From positions 1-55,168 of the forward strand of contig NZ_WOFU01000016.1 in the NCBI RefSeq assembly GCF_016879755.1: 55,168 bases of DNA, read 5' to 3'. Made by a program: the position numbers and the translations under genes. This document shows positions 1-9,009 of the stretch, one piece after another. How positions within the stretch are numbered: position 1 is the stretch's first letter; every line of letters starts with the position of its first letter. Source of the DNA: Bacillus sp. B15-48 (lineage in GTDB: Bacteria > Bacillota > Bacilli > Bacillales > Cytobacillaceae). The notes under the pieces were generated by a model. It had not been told where the DNA came from. It worked only from the letters and a program-made list of their open reading frames with translations, and did no database searches.

Positions 1-176
<176 letters not shown>

Positions 177-201
177 CGTTAAGGAAGATACTCGAATTGC
201 T

Positions 202-248
<47 letters not shown>

Positions 249-256
249 GAAATATA

Positions 257-373
<117 letters not shown>

Positions 374-374
374 A

Positions 375-402
375 TAGCCCCTTTTTGGGGCATTTATTTT
401 GT
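375..402 (+). terminator. Terminator after 5S rRNA
   Basis: A short GC hairpin, GCCCC-loop-GGGGC, is followed by ATTTATTTT directly after the 5S gene. It probably ends most rRNA transcripts before the tRNA. Confidence 0.7.
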
Positions 403-523
403 CTTAATGTTGAATATTTCCTGTTGGCTATATATTCTAGTGGCTAAACCATCGCCCATTTATGTACTTGCAGGGCATTTATATATACGGGGAAGCCACT
501 CGAAGCTAAGGGATTTAGATGAT

Positions 524-597
524 GCGCCTTTAGCTCAGTTGGATAGAGCAACGGCCTTCTAAGCCGTGTGTCAGAGGTTCGAATCCTCTAAGGCGCG
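524..597 (+). tRNA. tRNA-Arg (anticodon TCT)
   Basis: A full cloverleaf can be folded: acceptor GCGCCTT/AAGGCGC, D arm GCTC/GAGC, anticodon stem ACGGC/GCCGT with loop CTTCTAA (anticodon TCT, reading AGA/AGG), and T arm AGAGG-TTCGAAT-CCTCT. The discriminator is G597 and no CCA is encoded. It lies 150 nt after the 5S gene. Confidence 0.96.
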
Positions 598-641
598 TAT
601 AGTACAAATCAAGTTTTGATTTTTATCGGTAAAATACTCCA

Positions 642-680
642 TCCCGTTCGTAAAGGTATACTTTTACGAGCGGTTTTTTA
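642..680 (+). terminator. Terminator after tRNA-Arg
   Basis: An inverted repeat (CCGTTCGTAAA and TTTACGAGCGG) is followed by TTTTTTAG. It lies about 50 nt after the tRNA. Confidence 0.8.
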
Positions 681-732
681 GTTTGAAAATAAACTCATAT
701 TCCTCTGTCCTCTATTGTTGGATAAGTAGGCA

Positions 733-768
733 AAAACTAGGAAGCTCGCACTTCCTAGTTTTTTTTTT
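733..768 (+). terminator. Second terminator-like hairpin
   Basis: Ten-base arms AACTAGGAAG and CTTCCTAGTT flank a 6-nt loop, and a run of T follows. With the hairpin at 642-680 it insulates the ABC operon from the rRNA operon. Confidence 0.8.
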
Positions 769-809
769 ACCTAAATTTAATTCAAATTTTTAAAACATTC
801 ATATTTATT

Positions 810-836
810 TAGCAAGTATTTCATAGAAACTTGCTA
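810..836 (+). promoter_or_regulatory. Dyad, possible operator of ABC exporter operon
   Basis: Perfect 8-bp arms TAGCAAGT and ACTTGCTA are separated by 11 bp. The right arm overlaps a possible -10 (TATATT, 835-840). A third TAGCAAG lies at 846-852, just before the ribosome binding site. No regulator gene is adjacent, so the binding protein is unknown. Confidence 0.4.
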
Positions 837-867
837 TATTTAAAGTAGCAAGAAAGGGGAGATGGGG

Positions 868-1806
868 ATGGAGTTTCTTAAGGTAACGGACTTAACAAAG
901 AAATACAAAGACCATGAAGCGGTAAAACAAGTAAGTTTCTCGGTACAAAAAGGGGAATCATTTGGGCTTTTGGGGCCAAATGGAGCAGGGAAAACGACAA
1001 CAATTCAAATGGTTACAGGGTTATTTCCGCCGACATCTGGCCAAATAACAATTGCAGGGATGGATGTAAGGAAATATCCGAAAAAAACACAAGGACTAAT
1101 AGGAGTTGTACCTCAGGAAATTGCTTTATATCAGGATATGAGTGCGTTGGAAAATTTGAAATTTTGGGGGAGAATGTATGGGCTTGGTGGGGTACAGCTG
1201 AAAACAAGGGTGGAAGAAGCGTTAGAGCTTATCGGCCTCAGTGATCGATCGAACGAAAAAGTAGCGACCTTTTCAGGTGGAATGAAACGACGCGTAAATA
1301 TTGCTGCTGCGATCCTCCACAGGCCGGAACTGCTCATTATGGACGAGCCAACTGTTGGGATTGATCCACAATCAAGAACTCACATTTTAGACACGGTAAA
1401 AAGGTTAAATGAAGAAGGGATGACGGTTATTTATACGAGTCATTATATGGAGGAAGTGGAGTACGTGTGTAAACGGATTGGGATTATGGACCACGGTCTG
1501 TTTATAGCCGAAGGGACACTTTCTGAATTACGTGAAAGAATTGGTGACCGGTCACGAATTATCCTTTCCTTTTCACATGACCATAGCCAGTTATCTACTA
1601 CTTTCCAGATTCCAAGTGTAGAAAAAGAGGATATTCAATGGAAGGAACAGCAACTTACCGTTTTTCATAAAAATCCACAGCTGATTCTATCTGACCTTGT
1701 TAAGCAAGTAACAAATGCAGGGGTAGAAGTGAAAAGTGTTGAAATCGTAGAGCCTAACCTCGAAAGTGTATTTTTACATCTAACTGGAAGAAGTCTACGG
1801 GATTAG
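868..1806 (+). CDS. ABC transporter ATP-binding protein (ABC-2 exporter, LnrL-like)
   Basis: This is the ATPase of an ABC-2 export complex, with a Walker A (GPNGAGKTT), a signature motif (FSGGMKRR) and a Walker B (LLIMDEP). The C-terminal ~90 residues form the accessory domain usual in drug and lantibiotic exporters. I chose the ATG at 868, which leaves about 7 nt after AAAGGGGA; the in-frame ATG at 862 would abut the Shine-Dalgarno. Two ABC-2 permeases follow, an order and size (312, 403 and 375 aa) like the LnrLMN linearmycin-resistance transporter of Bacillus subtilis. No two-component system is adjacent, so the substrate is unknown. Confidence 0.9.
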   Translation: MEFLKVTDLTKKYKDHEAVKQVSFSVQKGESFGLLGPNGAGKTTTIQMVTGLFPPTSGQITIAGMDVRKYPKKTQGLIGVVPQEIALYQDMSALENLKFWGRMYGLGGVQLKTRVEEALELIGLSDRSNEKVATFSGGMKRRVNIAAAILHRPELLIMDEPTVGIDPQSRTHILDTVKRLNEEGMTVIYTSHYMEEVEYVCKRIGIMDHGLFIAEGTLSELRERIGDRSRIILSFSHDHSQLSTTFQIPSVEKEDIQWKEQQLTVFHKNPQLILSDLVKQVTNAGVEVKSVEIVEPNLESVFLHLTGRSLRD

Positions 1807-1818
1807 GGGGGATATATC

Positions 1819-3030
1819 ATGAGTTTTTGGTGGCTAGCGTGGAAGGATACACTCTCTCTTAGCAGAGATAAAAAGGCCTTGTTAACATTAGTGTTAATGC
1901 CAATTCTTTTAATTGGTATTCTTGGTATGGCGTTTGGCAATATCTTTTCCGACGAAGAAGCACAACTAAACACGTTTCCACTTGGCGTCGTTAATTTGGA
2001 TCAAGGCGAATTTGGAAATATTCTTGAGAAAGAAGTATTAGAAAAAAGTCTTTCCTCCACTGTTCAGGTTCATTCAGTAAATAAAGATGAATTTCAAGCT
2101 TCGCTTGCAAGCAAAGACATAACGGTTGGGGTTGTTCTTCCGGAGGACTTCTCAAGATCGGTCATCGGAGGGAAGGTAGCAGAAGTACAGGTTGTTTCCA
2201 TCCCAGGTGCAGACATTCAGTCATCAATCGTCGAGATAATCATAAAGCAGTTTACACAAGCGATTAGCCTTGAAACATCTGCACTTCAAATCGCTGCTGA
2301 AGCCGCGGTCAATTCCGGACAGCAAGGAGCGACAGCCATTTTTCCGCAATCAGACCTTCAACGGCAAGGGCTTCCGTTTTCTGTTATTCGAGAAAGAACG
2401 GTAGAGGCAAATAAAACCCAGGTAGGTTCTTTTCAATATTATGCAGCCGGAATGGGTGTCATGTTCCTGTTGATGACCGTTGTCACTGGGGTTGGTGCCA
2501 TGCTGGAAGAGAAAGAACAAGAGGTTTATCGAAGAATGCTTGTCACTCAGTTAACGTATTCGCATTATTTATTAGGGAAGCTTCTCGGTTTAATAGCATT
2601 GTGCAGCATACAAATGGCGATTATTATCATTGGAACGAGGCTTCTTTTCGGTGTAAGTTGGGGAGATTCGATTGCAGGAATCATCTTGATTGCTTTTGCT
2701 TATATTTTCAGTGCATGTGGCCTCGGAGTAATGATTGGATCATTCATCAAAACAGAGAAAACATTTAATGCAGCGGGTATGCTCGGTACACAAATTTTGG
2801 CAGTAACGGGAGGGAGTATGGTTCCTCTTTATCTCTTCCCCGATTGGTTAAATCAGCTTTCAAAAATCTTTCCAAATGCTCTGGCCTTGCAAACATTTCT
2901 TGATTTAATGGCTGGCGAAAAGTTTCTCGGTGTTATTTTTGAAGCAGGAATGCTTTTTGCTATAGGGGTGTTATTTCTGGGGATAGCGCTGCTTAAGCTA
3001 TCAGCGGAAAGGAGAAAGACCTATGCGTAA
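1819..3030 (+). CDS. ABC-2 type permease, first of pair
   Basis: A 403-residue ABC-2 family membrane protein. An N-terminal membrane helix (about residues 20-42) is followed by a large extracytoplasmic domain of about 180 residues. A C-terminal block of five or six helices begins near residue 210. This topology is typical of half-exporters that handle amphiphilic drugs or lipids. It starts 12 nt after the ATPase gene with a GGGGGG ribosome binding site, and its end overlaps the next permease by 8 nt, so translation is coupled. It probably pairs with that permease as a heterodimer (inference from layout). Confidence 0.87.
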   Translation: MSFWWLAWKDTLSLSRDKKALLTLVLMPILLIGILGMAFGNIFSDEEAQLNTFPLGVVNLDQGEFGNILEKEVLEKSLSSTVQVHSVNKDEFQASLASKDITVGVVLPEDFSRSVIGGKVAEVQVVSIPGADIQSSIVEIIIKQFTQAISLETSALQIAAEAAVNSGQQGATAIFPQSDLQRQGLPFSVIRERTVEANKTQVGSFQYYAAGMGVMFLLMTVVTGVGAMLEEKEQEVYRRMLVTQLTYSHYLLGKLLGLIALCSIQMAIIIIGTRLLFGVSWGDSIAGIILIAFAYIFSACGLGVMIGSFIKTEKTFNAAGMLGTQILAVTGGSMVPLYLFPDWLNQLSKIFPNALALQTFLDLMAGEKFLGVIFEAGMLFAIGVLFLGIALLKLSAERRKTYA

Positions 3031-4150
3031 AATAGGGAGTATTACTTGGCTGCGCTTGAAAAACATGCTTAAGTCTCCAGGCGGATTTGTGCTAATGTTT
3101 GTGATGCCGGTTGTATTTAGCTTAATATTTGGCGGTATGGCGAGTGGTGGCACAGAGAAAAAACCAATTGTCTTACTTGTTGGTGGAGAGGATGAGTTGA
3201 GCAGGGAAATTTTGATGTTGATAGAGGGAAATCCACAATACCGGTGGTTGGAAGCAACAGAGATCGAAGCGCTGGAAAAAGTGGCAAATCGAGATGCGAT
3301 TGCTGCTGTGATGATTCATGAAAATATTCCCTCACAAATAAAAAAGGAAATGCCTTTGTTTCAATTAGTAAATGAACGGCAAACTCACGAGTATCTTGCT
3401 TTAAAGCCTGTTATTGAAGGAGTTGCGCGAACGGTAATTCGAGGGCAGGAACTAGTTGAAGTAGTTGAAAATGTCCATTTGTCAGAACTATTAGCCAATG
3501 TGAGCGAACGGAATCAAGTTAATATTGATTATAGAGTATTTCAGAAAGATGGGGAGAACAGTCAAGAAATAAGTTTAATGACGTTAGGGTTTACAATCAT
3601 GTTCATGATGTTTGGTATTTCAGGTGCCGCTTCAACCATTCTTGATGAAAAAAGGCAAGGAACTTGGCAACGAATTTTAACAACACCTGCAACGAAGCTA
3701 CAAATGATGATTGGTTATCTACTTGCCTACTTTTTAATGGGATGGATTCAGATGGCCGTGTTAATGATTATGATGACCGTCATTTTTAGTGCTGCTTGGG
3801 GAAACCTAGTCTATTTTATTTTGTTTACATCGCTCGTTATTGTAACCATCGTCGGCTTTGGACTGATGATCGCAGGGCTAGTGAAAACAAGCCAGCAGGC
3901 AGGTGCTTTAAGCGCTGTATTAATTGTCACGACATGCATGCTTGGCGGCGTTTATTGGTCGCTAGAATTGGTGCCTGAGTTTATGCAGAAAATTTCCAAA
4001 GTCATACCGCAAACATGGATGATGGAAGGTTTACGCGAAATCATTAGCGGTAGTATGTCAACATCAACGCTACTAACCGCCATTTTGATTCTAATTGCCT
4101 TTAGCCTGATGTTTTTCTCAATCGGGTTAAAAAAGCTTAAATTTCAATAA
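3023..4150 (+). CDS. ABC-2 type permease, second of pair
   Basis: A 375-residue ABC-2 permease with the same plan as the preceding protein: one N-terminal helix (about residues 20-40), a soluble extracytoplasmic domain to about residue 185, then six helices. The conserved segment LDEKRQGTWQRILTTP before the second half is a typical ABC-2 coupling region. It is the last gene of the operon and shares an 8-nt overlap with the upstream permease. A bidirectional hairpin separates it from the convergent ABC pair. Confidence 0.87.
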   Translation: MRKIGSITWLRLKNMLKSPGGFVLMFVMPVVFSLIFGGMASGGTEKKPIVLLVGGEDELSREILMLIEGNPQYRWLEATEIEALEKVANRDAIAAVMIHENIPSQIKKEMPLFQLVNERQTHEYLALKPVIEGVARTVIRGQELVEVVENVHLSELLANVSERNQVNIDYRVFQKDGENSQEISLMTLGFTIMFMMFGISGAASTILDEKRQGTWQRILTTPATKLQMMIGYLLAYFLMGWIQMAVLMIMMTVIFSAAWGNLVYFILFTSLVIVTIVGFGLMIAGLVKTSQQAGALSAVLIVTTCMLGGVYWSLELVPEFMQKISKVIPQTWMMEGLREIISGSMSTSTLLTAILILIAFSLMFFSIGLKKLKFQ

Positions 4151-4156
4151 TGATTA

Positions 4157-4185
4157 AAAAAGCCAAGAATTATTCTTAGCTTTTA
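4157..4185. terminator. Bidirectional terminator between two ABC operons
   Basis: An A-rich left flank, the imperfect hairpin AAGAAT-T-ATTCTT with outer pairs AAAAGC/GCTTTT, and TTTTAT on the right. It can serve both convergent operons and overlaps the stop of the minus-strand permease by a few bases. Confidence 0.6.
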
Positions 4186-5358
4186 TCTTGGTAATAGGCC
4201 GGGAGGAAGAAACAGAATTCCAAGTACGGCCGCTCCAAACACGGCGAGAATCGCAACGGTTAATAACGACAGAGTGATCTTCTTTCTCGCAACAAAAAAA
4301 GCATCCATTTCACCGTACTTTTTAGTCATTGGGTGGGAGACAGTAATTTTATCAAAGACAGAGGCAGTCCAGGAATAGACCATAATGATAAAGGTACAAA
4401 AAATACTAATTTTTAGCCAATATGGGGGAATCAAGATTACTGCTGCCACTGTCACTGAAATTAGCTGGAAAAAACTTAAGATATAGGTAGGGTTCCGTAT
4501 AAAAATTTTAATAAATATCTCGATAAATCCTTTTTTAGGATTTCTGCTTTTAAAAATCCGTTTTGATTTGCGGAAAATCCAAGGTGTTGTCCGTGTCGAT
4601 ACTTTAATATTCTCTATCTCAGGTGCTGCAGTAAAAATTAATTGGATATATTTATTTCGTTCTTGCTGCTCTAATAGCCATTCTTCTTCAAATGAAGAAA
4701 TTCTCTTTAGGGCCGGGTAGTGAAAAATTACTGCACAAAAAGTCAGTAAAATGATGATGATGCTCATAATTAAATAGGCTTCGGAAGCCCATAGCCAGTA
4801 CATGAATTGAACAAGCCAGCTCCCTAAAATAAAAATGACGATAGAAGCTAAAACTCTCATTATTTTGGATTCTATTTTTCGTAGCTTTCCTTTTATCGTC
4901 ATCAACAGCCAATTTAACGATGTAAATAAACTATAAAATGCTAAGCACTGCGCAACGGATACAAAAGAAGCATGGTAGAAAAACGGTAAAAATATGAGCG
5001 TCACGACTCCAAAGAGGAACGCCCTGACAATGAACGAATAAACAAAACTGGTTTTTTTCAGCCCAAGGAACAGCTGATGGTGCTTAATAAGAAATACTTT
5101 ATCTGCTTCCTGAATAAAAGTGCGATAGTTTCCGTACCAAGTAAAAAGATAGCTAAGGAAAAACAGGAATAGGATCGGTGTCTCGGTCATCCACAGAGGC
5201 GCATCCTGCCACCAAGAGCGATAAATAAAGGTAAAAATGAGGAGACCAGGAAGCAGAAGGTAGACGATGACGGTCCAATCAAAGATAGTAGCAAAAACCT
5301 TTGATTGGAACTTCCACTCTTCTTTCATCCGTTGGAAAAATACCTTCCTTCTACCCAT
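4183..5358 (-). CDS. EcsB/YthQ-type ABC transporter permease
   Basis: A membrane protein of 391 residues with about ten predicted helices, matching the EcsB family. In Bacillus this family includes EcsB (linked to secretion, proteolysis and competence) and YthQ. I place the start at the ATG at 5358 (MGRRKVFF), which has a GAGG 9 nt upstream inside the end of the ATPase gene; the upstream ATG at 5394 has no usable site. It overlaps the ATPase gene by 8 nt, so the two are translationally coupled. Without the ecsC gene or the hit gene nearby, the YthPQ assignment is at least as likely as EcsAB. Confidence 0.78.
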   Translation of the reverse strand: MGRRKVFFQRMKEEWKFQSKVFATIFDWTVIVYLLLPGLLIFTFIYRSWWQDAPLWMTETPILFLFFLSYLFTWYGNYRTFIQEADKVFLIKHHQLFLGLKKTSFVYSFIVRAFLFGVVTLIFLPFFYHASFVSVAQCLAFYSLFTSLNWLLMTIKGKLRKIESKIMRVLASIVIFILGSWLVQFMYWLWASEAYLIMSIIIILLTFCAVIFHYPALKRISSFEEEWLLEQQERNKYIQLIFTAAPEIENIKVSTRTTPWIFRKSKRIFKSRNPKKGFIEIFIKIFIRNPTYILSFFQLISVTVAAVILIPPYWLKISIFCTFIIMVYSWTASVFDKITVSHPMTKKYGEMDAFFVARKKITLSLLTVAILAVFGAAVLGILFLPPGLLPR

Positions 5359-6064
5359 GAATAAATTCCTCAGAAAACGTGTGGAAACATTCATACAGTG
5401 TTCCGTTCGGAAGCTTACACTGTTCTTGAATTTCTCTTAATGTCCCTTGGGCAGTAAGAACCCCATTATTGATTAATAGAAAACGATCACAGATTCGTTC
5501 AGCTGTGTCCAAAACATGGGTGGACATAAGGATGCCTGCACCGCGTTTGCGCTCTATTTCTATCGAAGAAAGAAAGATTTTCATAGCATTAGGATCAAGT
5601 CCGATAAACGGCTCATCAATGATATAAAGATTAGGTTGAATGATGAGTGAGAGAATCAACATCGCTTTTTGCTGCATTCCTTTTGAATAAGTGTTCGGCA
5701 GTTTATGGGCATGTGGTGCAAGTTGGTAGAGTTCTAGCAGTCTTTTTGCCTCTATTTTATAATTTTCATCCTCTAGTCCTTCAACCGCAGCAACAAAATC
5801 GAGATGCTCCCAAAGTGTTAGTTCATCATAAAAAATAGGCCGTTCAGGAACATAGGAATACTTGCTGTTTCGTTGAAAATCAATTCTTCCATTCATTTCG
5901 GGGATTAGTCCAAGAATCGATTTAATCGTGGTACTTTTACCGGCCCCGTTCGGCCCAATCAGCCCAACGAGTTCCCCAGGTTCAATGTGAAAATAAATAT
6001 CGTTAATGACGGGTTTAGCTGTTTCATAGCCTGCCTGTTTGATTGATACATTAAGTATGGACAT
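5351..6064 (-). CDS. EcsA/YthP-type ABC transporter ATP-binding protein
   Basis: An ABC ATPase of 237 residues with Walker A (GPNGAGKST), signature (YSKGMQQK, a degenerate LSGGQ typical of EcsA-like proteins) and Walker B (LYIIDEP). The start MSILNVSIK at 6064 has AAGGAG 8 nt upstream; the longer open frame to 6184 has no support. It forms a two-gene unit with the EcsB-type permease. The size fits YthP slightly better than EcsA. The exported substrate is not known. Confidence 0.83.
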   Translation of the reverse strand: MSILNVSIKQAGYETAKPVINDIYFHIEPGELVGLIGPNGAGKSTTIKSILGLIPEMNGRIDFQRNSKYSYVPERPIFYDELTLWEHLDFVAAVEGLEDENYKIEAKRLLELYQLAPHAHKLPNTYSKGMQQKAMLILSLIIQPNLYIIDEPFIGLDPNAMKIFLSSIEIERKRGAGILMSTHVLDTAERICDRFLLINNGVLTAQGTLREIQEQCKLPNGTLYECFHTFSEEFIHG

Positions 6065-6180
6065 ACAAACCACTCCTTCTTTTGTTCTACGGATTAAGGG
6101 GGGAAAGGTTCCTATTCTGGTAAAAACAGGAATAAAAAAGTGTTTTTCAATTAGAACGGTAAACCCCACTGCTGAATGTT

Positions 6181-6549
6181 TCAATTTATCACTTCATAAG
6201 TCCAGTCATTCATTCCACCTGTCATGTTATATACATTTGCAAAACCATGCTCTGTTAACATCTTACTTGCTTGGGTAGATCGATTCCCACTTCGACAAAC
6301 AATTAAAAAGGTCTCTTCTTTGTTTAGTTCATTCAGTCTTCCTTCTAATTCTTGTAAAGGAAGGAGAGTCGCATTTGGAATATGTCCTTCATTATACTCT
6401 TCAGGTGTTCTAACATCTAAAATGGTTACTTCAGAATCATCGATTAATTGCTTTGCTTCGGTAATGGAAATATTTTCATATCCTTCAATGTTACATGCAG
6501 TCAGAACAACTAAAATTACTAGTGCTAATAATATCTTTTTCACTTTCAT
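6181..6549 (-). CDS. Rhodanese-domain lipoprotein
   Basis: A secreted lipoprotein of 122 residues. It has a basic N-terminus, a hydrophobic core and the lipobox LTAC, followed by one rhodanese domain. The active-site loop is intact, with the catalytic cysteine in VCRSGNRS, so sulfurtransferase or persulfide chemistry outside the membrane is likely. The start is the ATG at 6549, 5 nt after GAGG. It lies upstream of the EcsA-like gene on the same strand, about 116 nt away. Its physiological sulfur acceptor cannot be inferred. Confidence 0.88.
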   Translation of the reverse strand: MKVKKILLALVILVVLTACNIEGYENISITEAKQLIDDSEVTILDVRTPEEYNEGHIPNATLLPLQELEGRLNELNKEETFLIVCRSGNRSTQASKMLTEHGFANVYNMTGGMNDWTYEVIN

Positions 6550-6769
6550 CGTCACCTCAATATTTTAGATCTCAACCAATTAAAAGGTTAAATTACATAC
6601 AGGGGTATAATCAGCTTAGCTATATTTTAATCACCCGTCAATAATATGATTTTTCCATACTTGAATAGTTTAACTTTATACACATACTACCACTAACACA
6701 ATTTGTTCTTATTTCTGGTAAATATTATATTGGAGAAATTTTTAACGTTGTAAAAATATAAAAAAGAAA

Positions 6770-6795
6770 TGAACGTTTCTTTTGTGCCGAACGTC
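6770..6795 (+). promoter_or_regulatory. ECF (sigma-Y type) promoter of the sigY operon
   Basis: TGAACG (6770-6775) and CGTC (6792-6795) are separated by exactly 16 bp, 33 bp before the sigY start codon. This is the form of ECF promoters (AAC-type -35, CGTC -10). ECF sigma genes are usually autoregulated, so this is the likely self-activated promoter of the operon. Confidence 0.7.
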
Positions 6796-6827
6796 ATATA
6801 GTTGATCGCAATAGAAAGGGGCATCGT

Positions 6828-7352
6828 ATGGAACATGAGGAGGATACGGCTTTAATTCAAAAAGCGTTGATTGGCGATGATGATGCGTTTGCTCAGCTGT
6901 TTCACCGGCATTATTCATTTTTATATAAATATCTTTTAAAACTAACACTTGATGAAGAAGTGAGTAGAGATTTGGCCCAAGATACGATGTTCAAATGCTA
7001 TACGCATTTATCTTCTTATAAAGGGGAGGGCAAGGTCTCGACTTGGATGATTTCAATTGCCTCTAGATTATATATCGACCTTCTCCGTAAGCAAAAGCGG
7101 GAGAAGAAATGGGTCGAACAATTAAAGCGAACGCTTTCTCGCCAGCTTGCGTGGCAAGCAAATTCAAAAGGAATGGAATGGAGCGATGCCTTTGCTGACT
7201 TTAACCAGTTAAACGCGGATGTAAGAGTACCCATTCTGTTACATCATTACTACGGTTATACGTATGAAGAGATTGGCAAAATGATTGGGATTCGAACGGG
7301 AACGGTCAAATCGCGAGTTCATAATGGTTTAAAACAGTTAAGGAAGGAGTGA
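6828..7352 (+). CDS. sigY: ECF RNA polymerase sigma factor SigY
   Basis: A 174-residue group 4 sigma factor. Region 2 lies at about residues 22-92 (with DLAQDTMFKCY, matching region 2.2-2.3), and region 4 with a helix-turn-helix at about residues 120-172 (YTYEEIGKMIGIRTGTVKSR). The identity as SigY rests on the five downstream genes, whose sizes and types match yxlC, yxlD, yxlE, yxlF and yxlG of Bacillus subtilis. An ECF promoter lies just upstream. In B. subtilis YxlC is the anti-sigma factor and YxlDE help restrain SigY. Confidence 0.88.
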   Translation: MEHEEDTALIQKALIGDDDAFAQLFHRHYSFLYKYLLKLTLDEEVSRDLAQDTMFKCYTHLSSYKGEGKVSTWMISIASRLYIDLLRKQKREKKWVEQLKRTLSRQLAWQANSKGMEWSDAFADFNQLNADVRVPILLHHYYGYTYEEIGKMIGIRTGTVKSRVHNGLKQLRKE

Positions 7353-7356
7353 GAGG

Positions 7357-7677
7357 ATGAAGCAAGATGATCGCGAGCAAATTCAGAAATTACACCAAGA
7401 TTGGGAGCAAATCGATGAATTAGCAGCACACTCCTCAACATCAGTTATAAACATTAAAGAGCAATTAGCCGATTACAGGGCGATGGAAAAAAAGCGGTTT
7501 TATAAAGAATTAGCGATCTTTTTATTCACGGCTGTTTTTGTTTTAACTGTTTTTGCCTTGAGTATCGTTCAGGTTCCAAGGGTATTTATTTACATTCAAG
7601 TAGGAGCGACCTTTTTGGCTCCAATTGTGCTTTTTCTGCTGTTTAAACGGAAGAAACAAGAAGGAGAGACGTTATGA
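7357..7677 (+). CDS. yxlC: YxlC-like anti-sigma factor
   Basis: A small membrane protein of 106 residues. A charged cytoplasmic N-terminal half (residues 1-50) is followed by two hydrophobic helices (about 50-70 and 77-97). It starts 4 nt after sigY with an AAGGAGTGAGAGG leader. Position and shape match YxlC, the negative regulator of SigY. It probably holds SigY at the membrane through its N-terminal domain (inference from the B. subtilis operon). Confidence 0.75.
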   Translation: MKQDDREQIQKLHQDWEQIDELAAHSSTSVINIKEQLADYRAMEKKRFYKELAIFLFTAVFVLTVFALSIVQVPRVFIYIQVGATFLAPIVLFLLFKRKKQEGETL

Positions 7678-7892
7678 CAAATTTTGAATTATACGTCGCT
7701 CTTCCCGTCATCATTATCTCATTGCTCGTTCAAAGTATATTGCTATTTATAGATGCAAAGAAAAAGCGGACTTATGCCTGGTTTTGGGGATTGTGGGGGT
7801 TGATTCAATTCCCGATGCCGACATTGTTTTATTTGTTGTTTGTGGTTATCCCCTATCGACGAAGGCAGAGGAAATTAAATAAAGGAGATTGA
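7674..7892 (+). CDS. yxlD: YxlD-like small membrane protein
   Basis: A membrane protein of 72 residues with two helices (about residues 8-26 and 36-60) and a basic tail (RRRQRK). It overlaps yxlC by 4 nt (ATGA), so the genes are translationally coupled. It matches YxlD by position and length, where the family modulates SigY activity. No catalytic motif is visible. Confidence 0.7.
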   Translation: MTNFELYVALPVIIISLLVQSILLFIDAKKKRTYAWFWGLWGLIQFPMPTLFYLLFVVIPYRRRQRKLNKGD

Positions 7893-7897
7893 AAAGT

Positions 7898-8098
7898 ATG
7901 GATGTGTTAACTGAGATTAACTGGGCGTTACTTGCACCAATCCTATTTTTACAAGCAATTTTGATGATCACGGCATTAATCAGCTGTGTCAAACAAGAAG
8001 AAACAAATGGGCCAAAAGGAATGTGGATTGCGATTATCATTATCGTAAACTTAATTGGACCAATCCTATACTTTTTATTTGGTCGAAAAAATCGCTAG
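7898..8098 (+). CDS. yxlE: YxlE-like protein with PLDc_N domain
   Basis: A membrane protein of 66 residues with two helices. It matches the phospholipase D nuclease N-terminal (PLDc_N) domain, a membrane segment found alone in small proteins such as YxlE. I prefer the ATG at 7898 (about 10 nt after AAAGGAG) to the TTG at 7889, which abuts the Shine-Dalgarno. It is the fourth gene of the sigY operon and probably works with YxlD in restraining SigY (inference). Confidence 0.72.
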   Translation: MDVLTEINWALLAPILFLQAILMITALISCVKQEETNGPKGMWIAIIIIVNLIGPILYFLFGRKNR

Positions 8099-8115
8099 GG
8101 AAGGAGCGGGAGCGC

Positions 8116-9009
8116 ATGCTTGTAAATATTAAAGATTTAGCTAAAAAATATAAAGAAAATGTGGCCGTTCACTCCATTTCTTTTTCAATTGAAAAAGGCC
8201 GATGTATCGCCTTGCTTGGTCCCAATGGAGCTGGCAAAACGACGACGTTGCAAATGTTGGCAGGATTGTTAACACCGACAAAAGGGACGATTGAATTTAT
8301 TGGATATGAGAACAAGGATTATCGTCCATTAATAGGTTTTTTGCCACAGCACCCTTCATTTTTTAATTGGATGTCAGCGAAAGAATTCCTACAGTTTGCG
8401 GGGGAGCTTTCGCACGTACCAAAAAAACAGTTGGCTAATCGAATAAATGAAACATTAGCATTTGTACGCTTGGAGGATGCGAAGAATAAGAAGATAGGTA
8501 GTTTTTCGGGGGGAATGAAGCAAAGACTAGGGTTGGCTCAGGCGTTGTTGCATGAACCGGAGTTGCTTATTTTAGATGAACCTGTATCAGCGCTTGATCC
8601 AACAGGAAGGCGTGATGTGCTTCAGTTAATTAATCAGTTGAAAACTAGGATGACCATTCTTTTTTCTACCCATATATTACATGATGCAGAGCAAGTATGT
8701 GATGAAATTTTAATGTTGAAAAACGGAACGTTAAAATGGAATGGTACACTGTCAGCGTTAAAAACAGAATTTGATTCATTAGCGATAAAATTGCGTACGG
8801 AAGAACCGCTAAAAGGAATCCTCGAAAAGCTCGATTTTATTGAAAATATTGAGTATCTTGATTTGACGACAGCTAAAATTGCAATGCATGATACGGGCAA
8901 AACAAGTCAGCTCCTTCAAGGATTAATTCGTCATAATCGCACGCTTGTCCATTATGAAATGATGCAGGATTCTTTAGAGGATGCTTATATGAAGGTGATG
9001 GAACGATGA
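8116..9009 (+). CDS. yxlF: YxlF-like ABC transporter ATP-binding protein
   Basis: An ABC ATPase of 297 residues with Walker A (GPNGAGKTT), signature (FSGGMKQR) and Walker B (LLILDEP). The start is the ATG at 8116, 9 nt after AAGGAG; the longer open frame from 8023 only reads through yxlE. It pairs with the following permease, overlapping it by 4 nt. This is the ATPase half of the transporter ending the sigY operon. In B. subtilis the exported substrate is not established. Confidence 0.85.
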   Translation: MLVNIKDLAKKYKENVAVHSISFSIEKGRCIALLGPNGAGKTTTLQMLAGLLTPTKGTIEFIGYENKDYRPLIGFLPQHPSFFNWMSAKEFLQFAGELSHVPKKQLANRINETLAFVRLEDAKNKKIGSFSGGMKQRLGLAQALLHEPELLILDEPVSALDPTGRRDVLQLINQLKTRMTILFSTHILHDAEQVCDEILMLKNGTLKWNGTLSALKTEFDSLAIKLRTEEPLKGILEKLDFIENIEYLDLTTAKIAMHDTGKTSQLLQGLIRHNRTLVHYEMMQDSLEDAYMKVMER

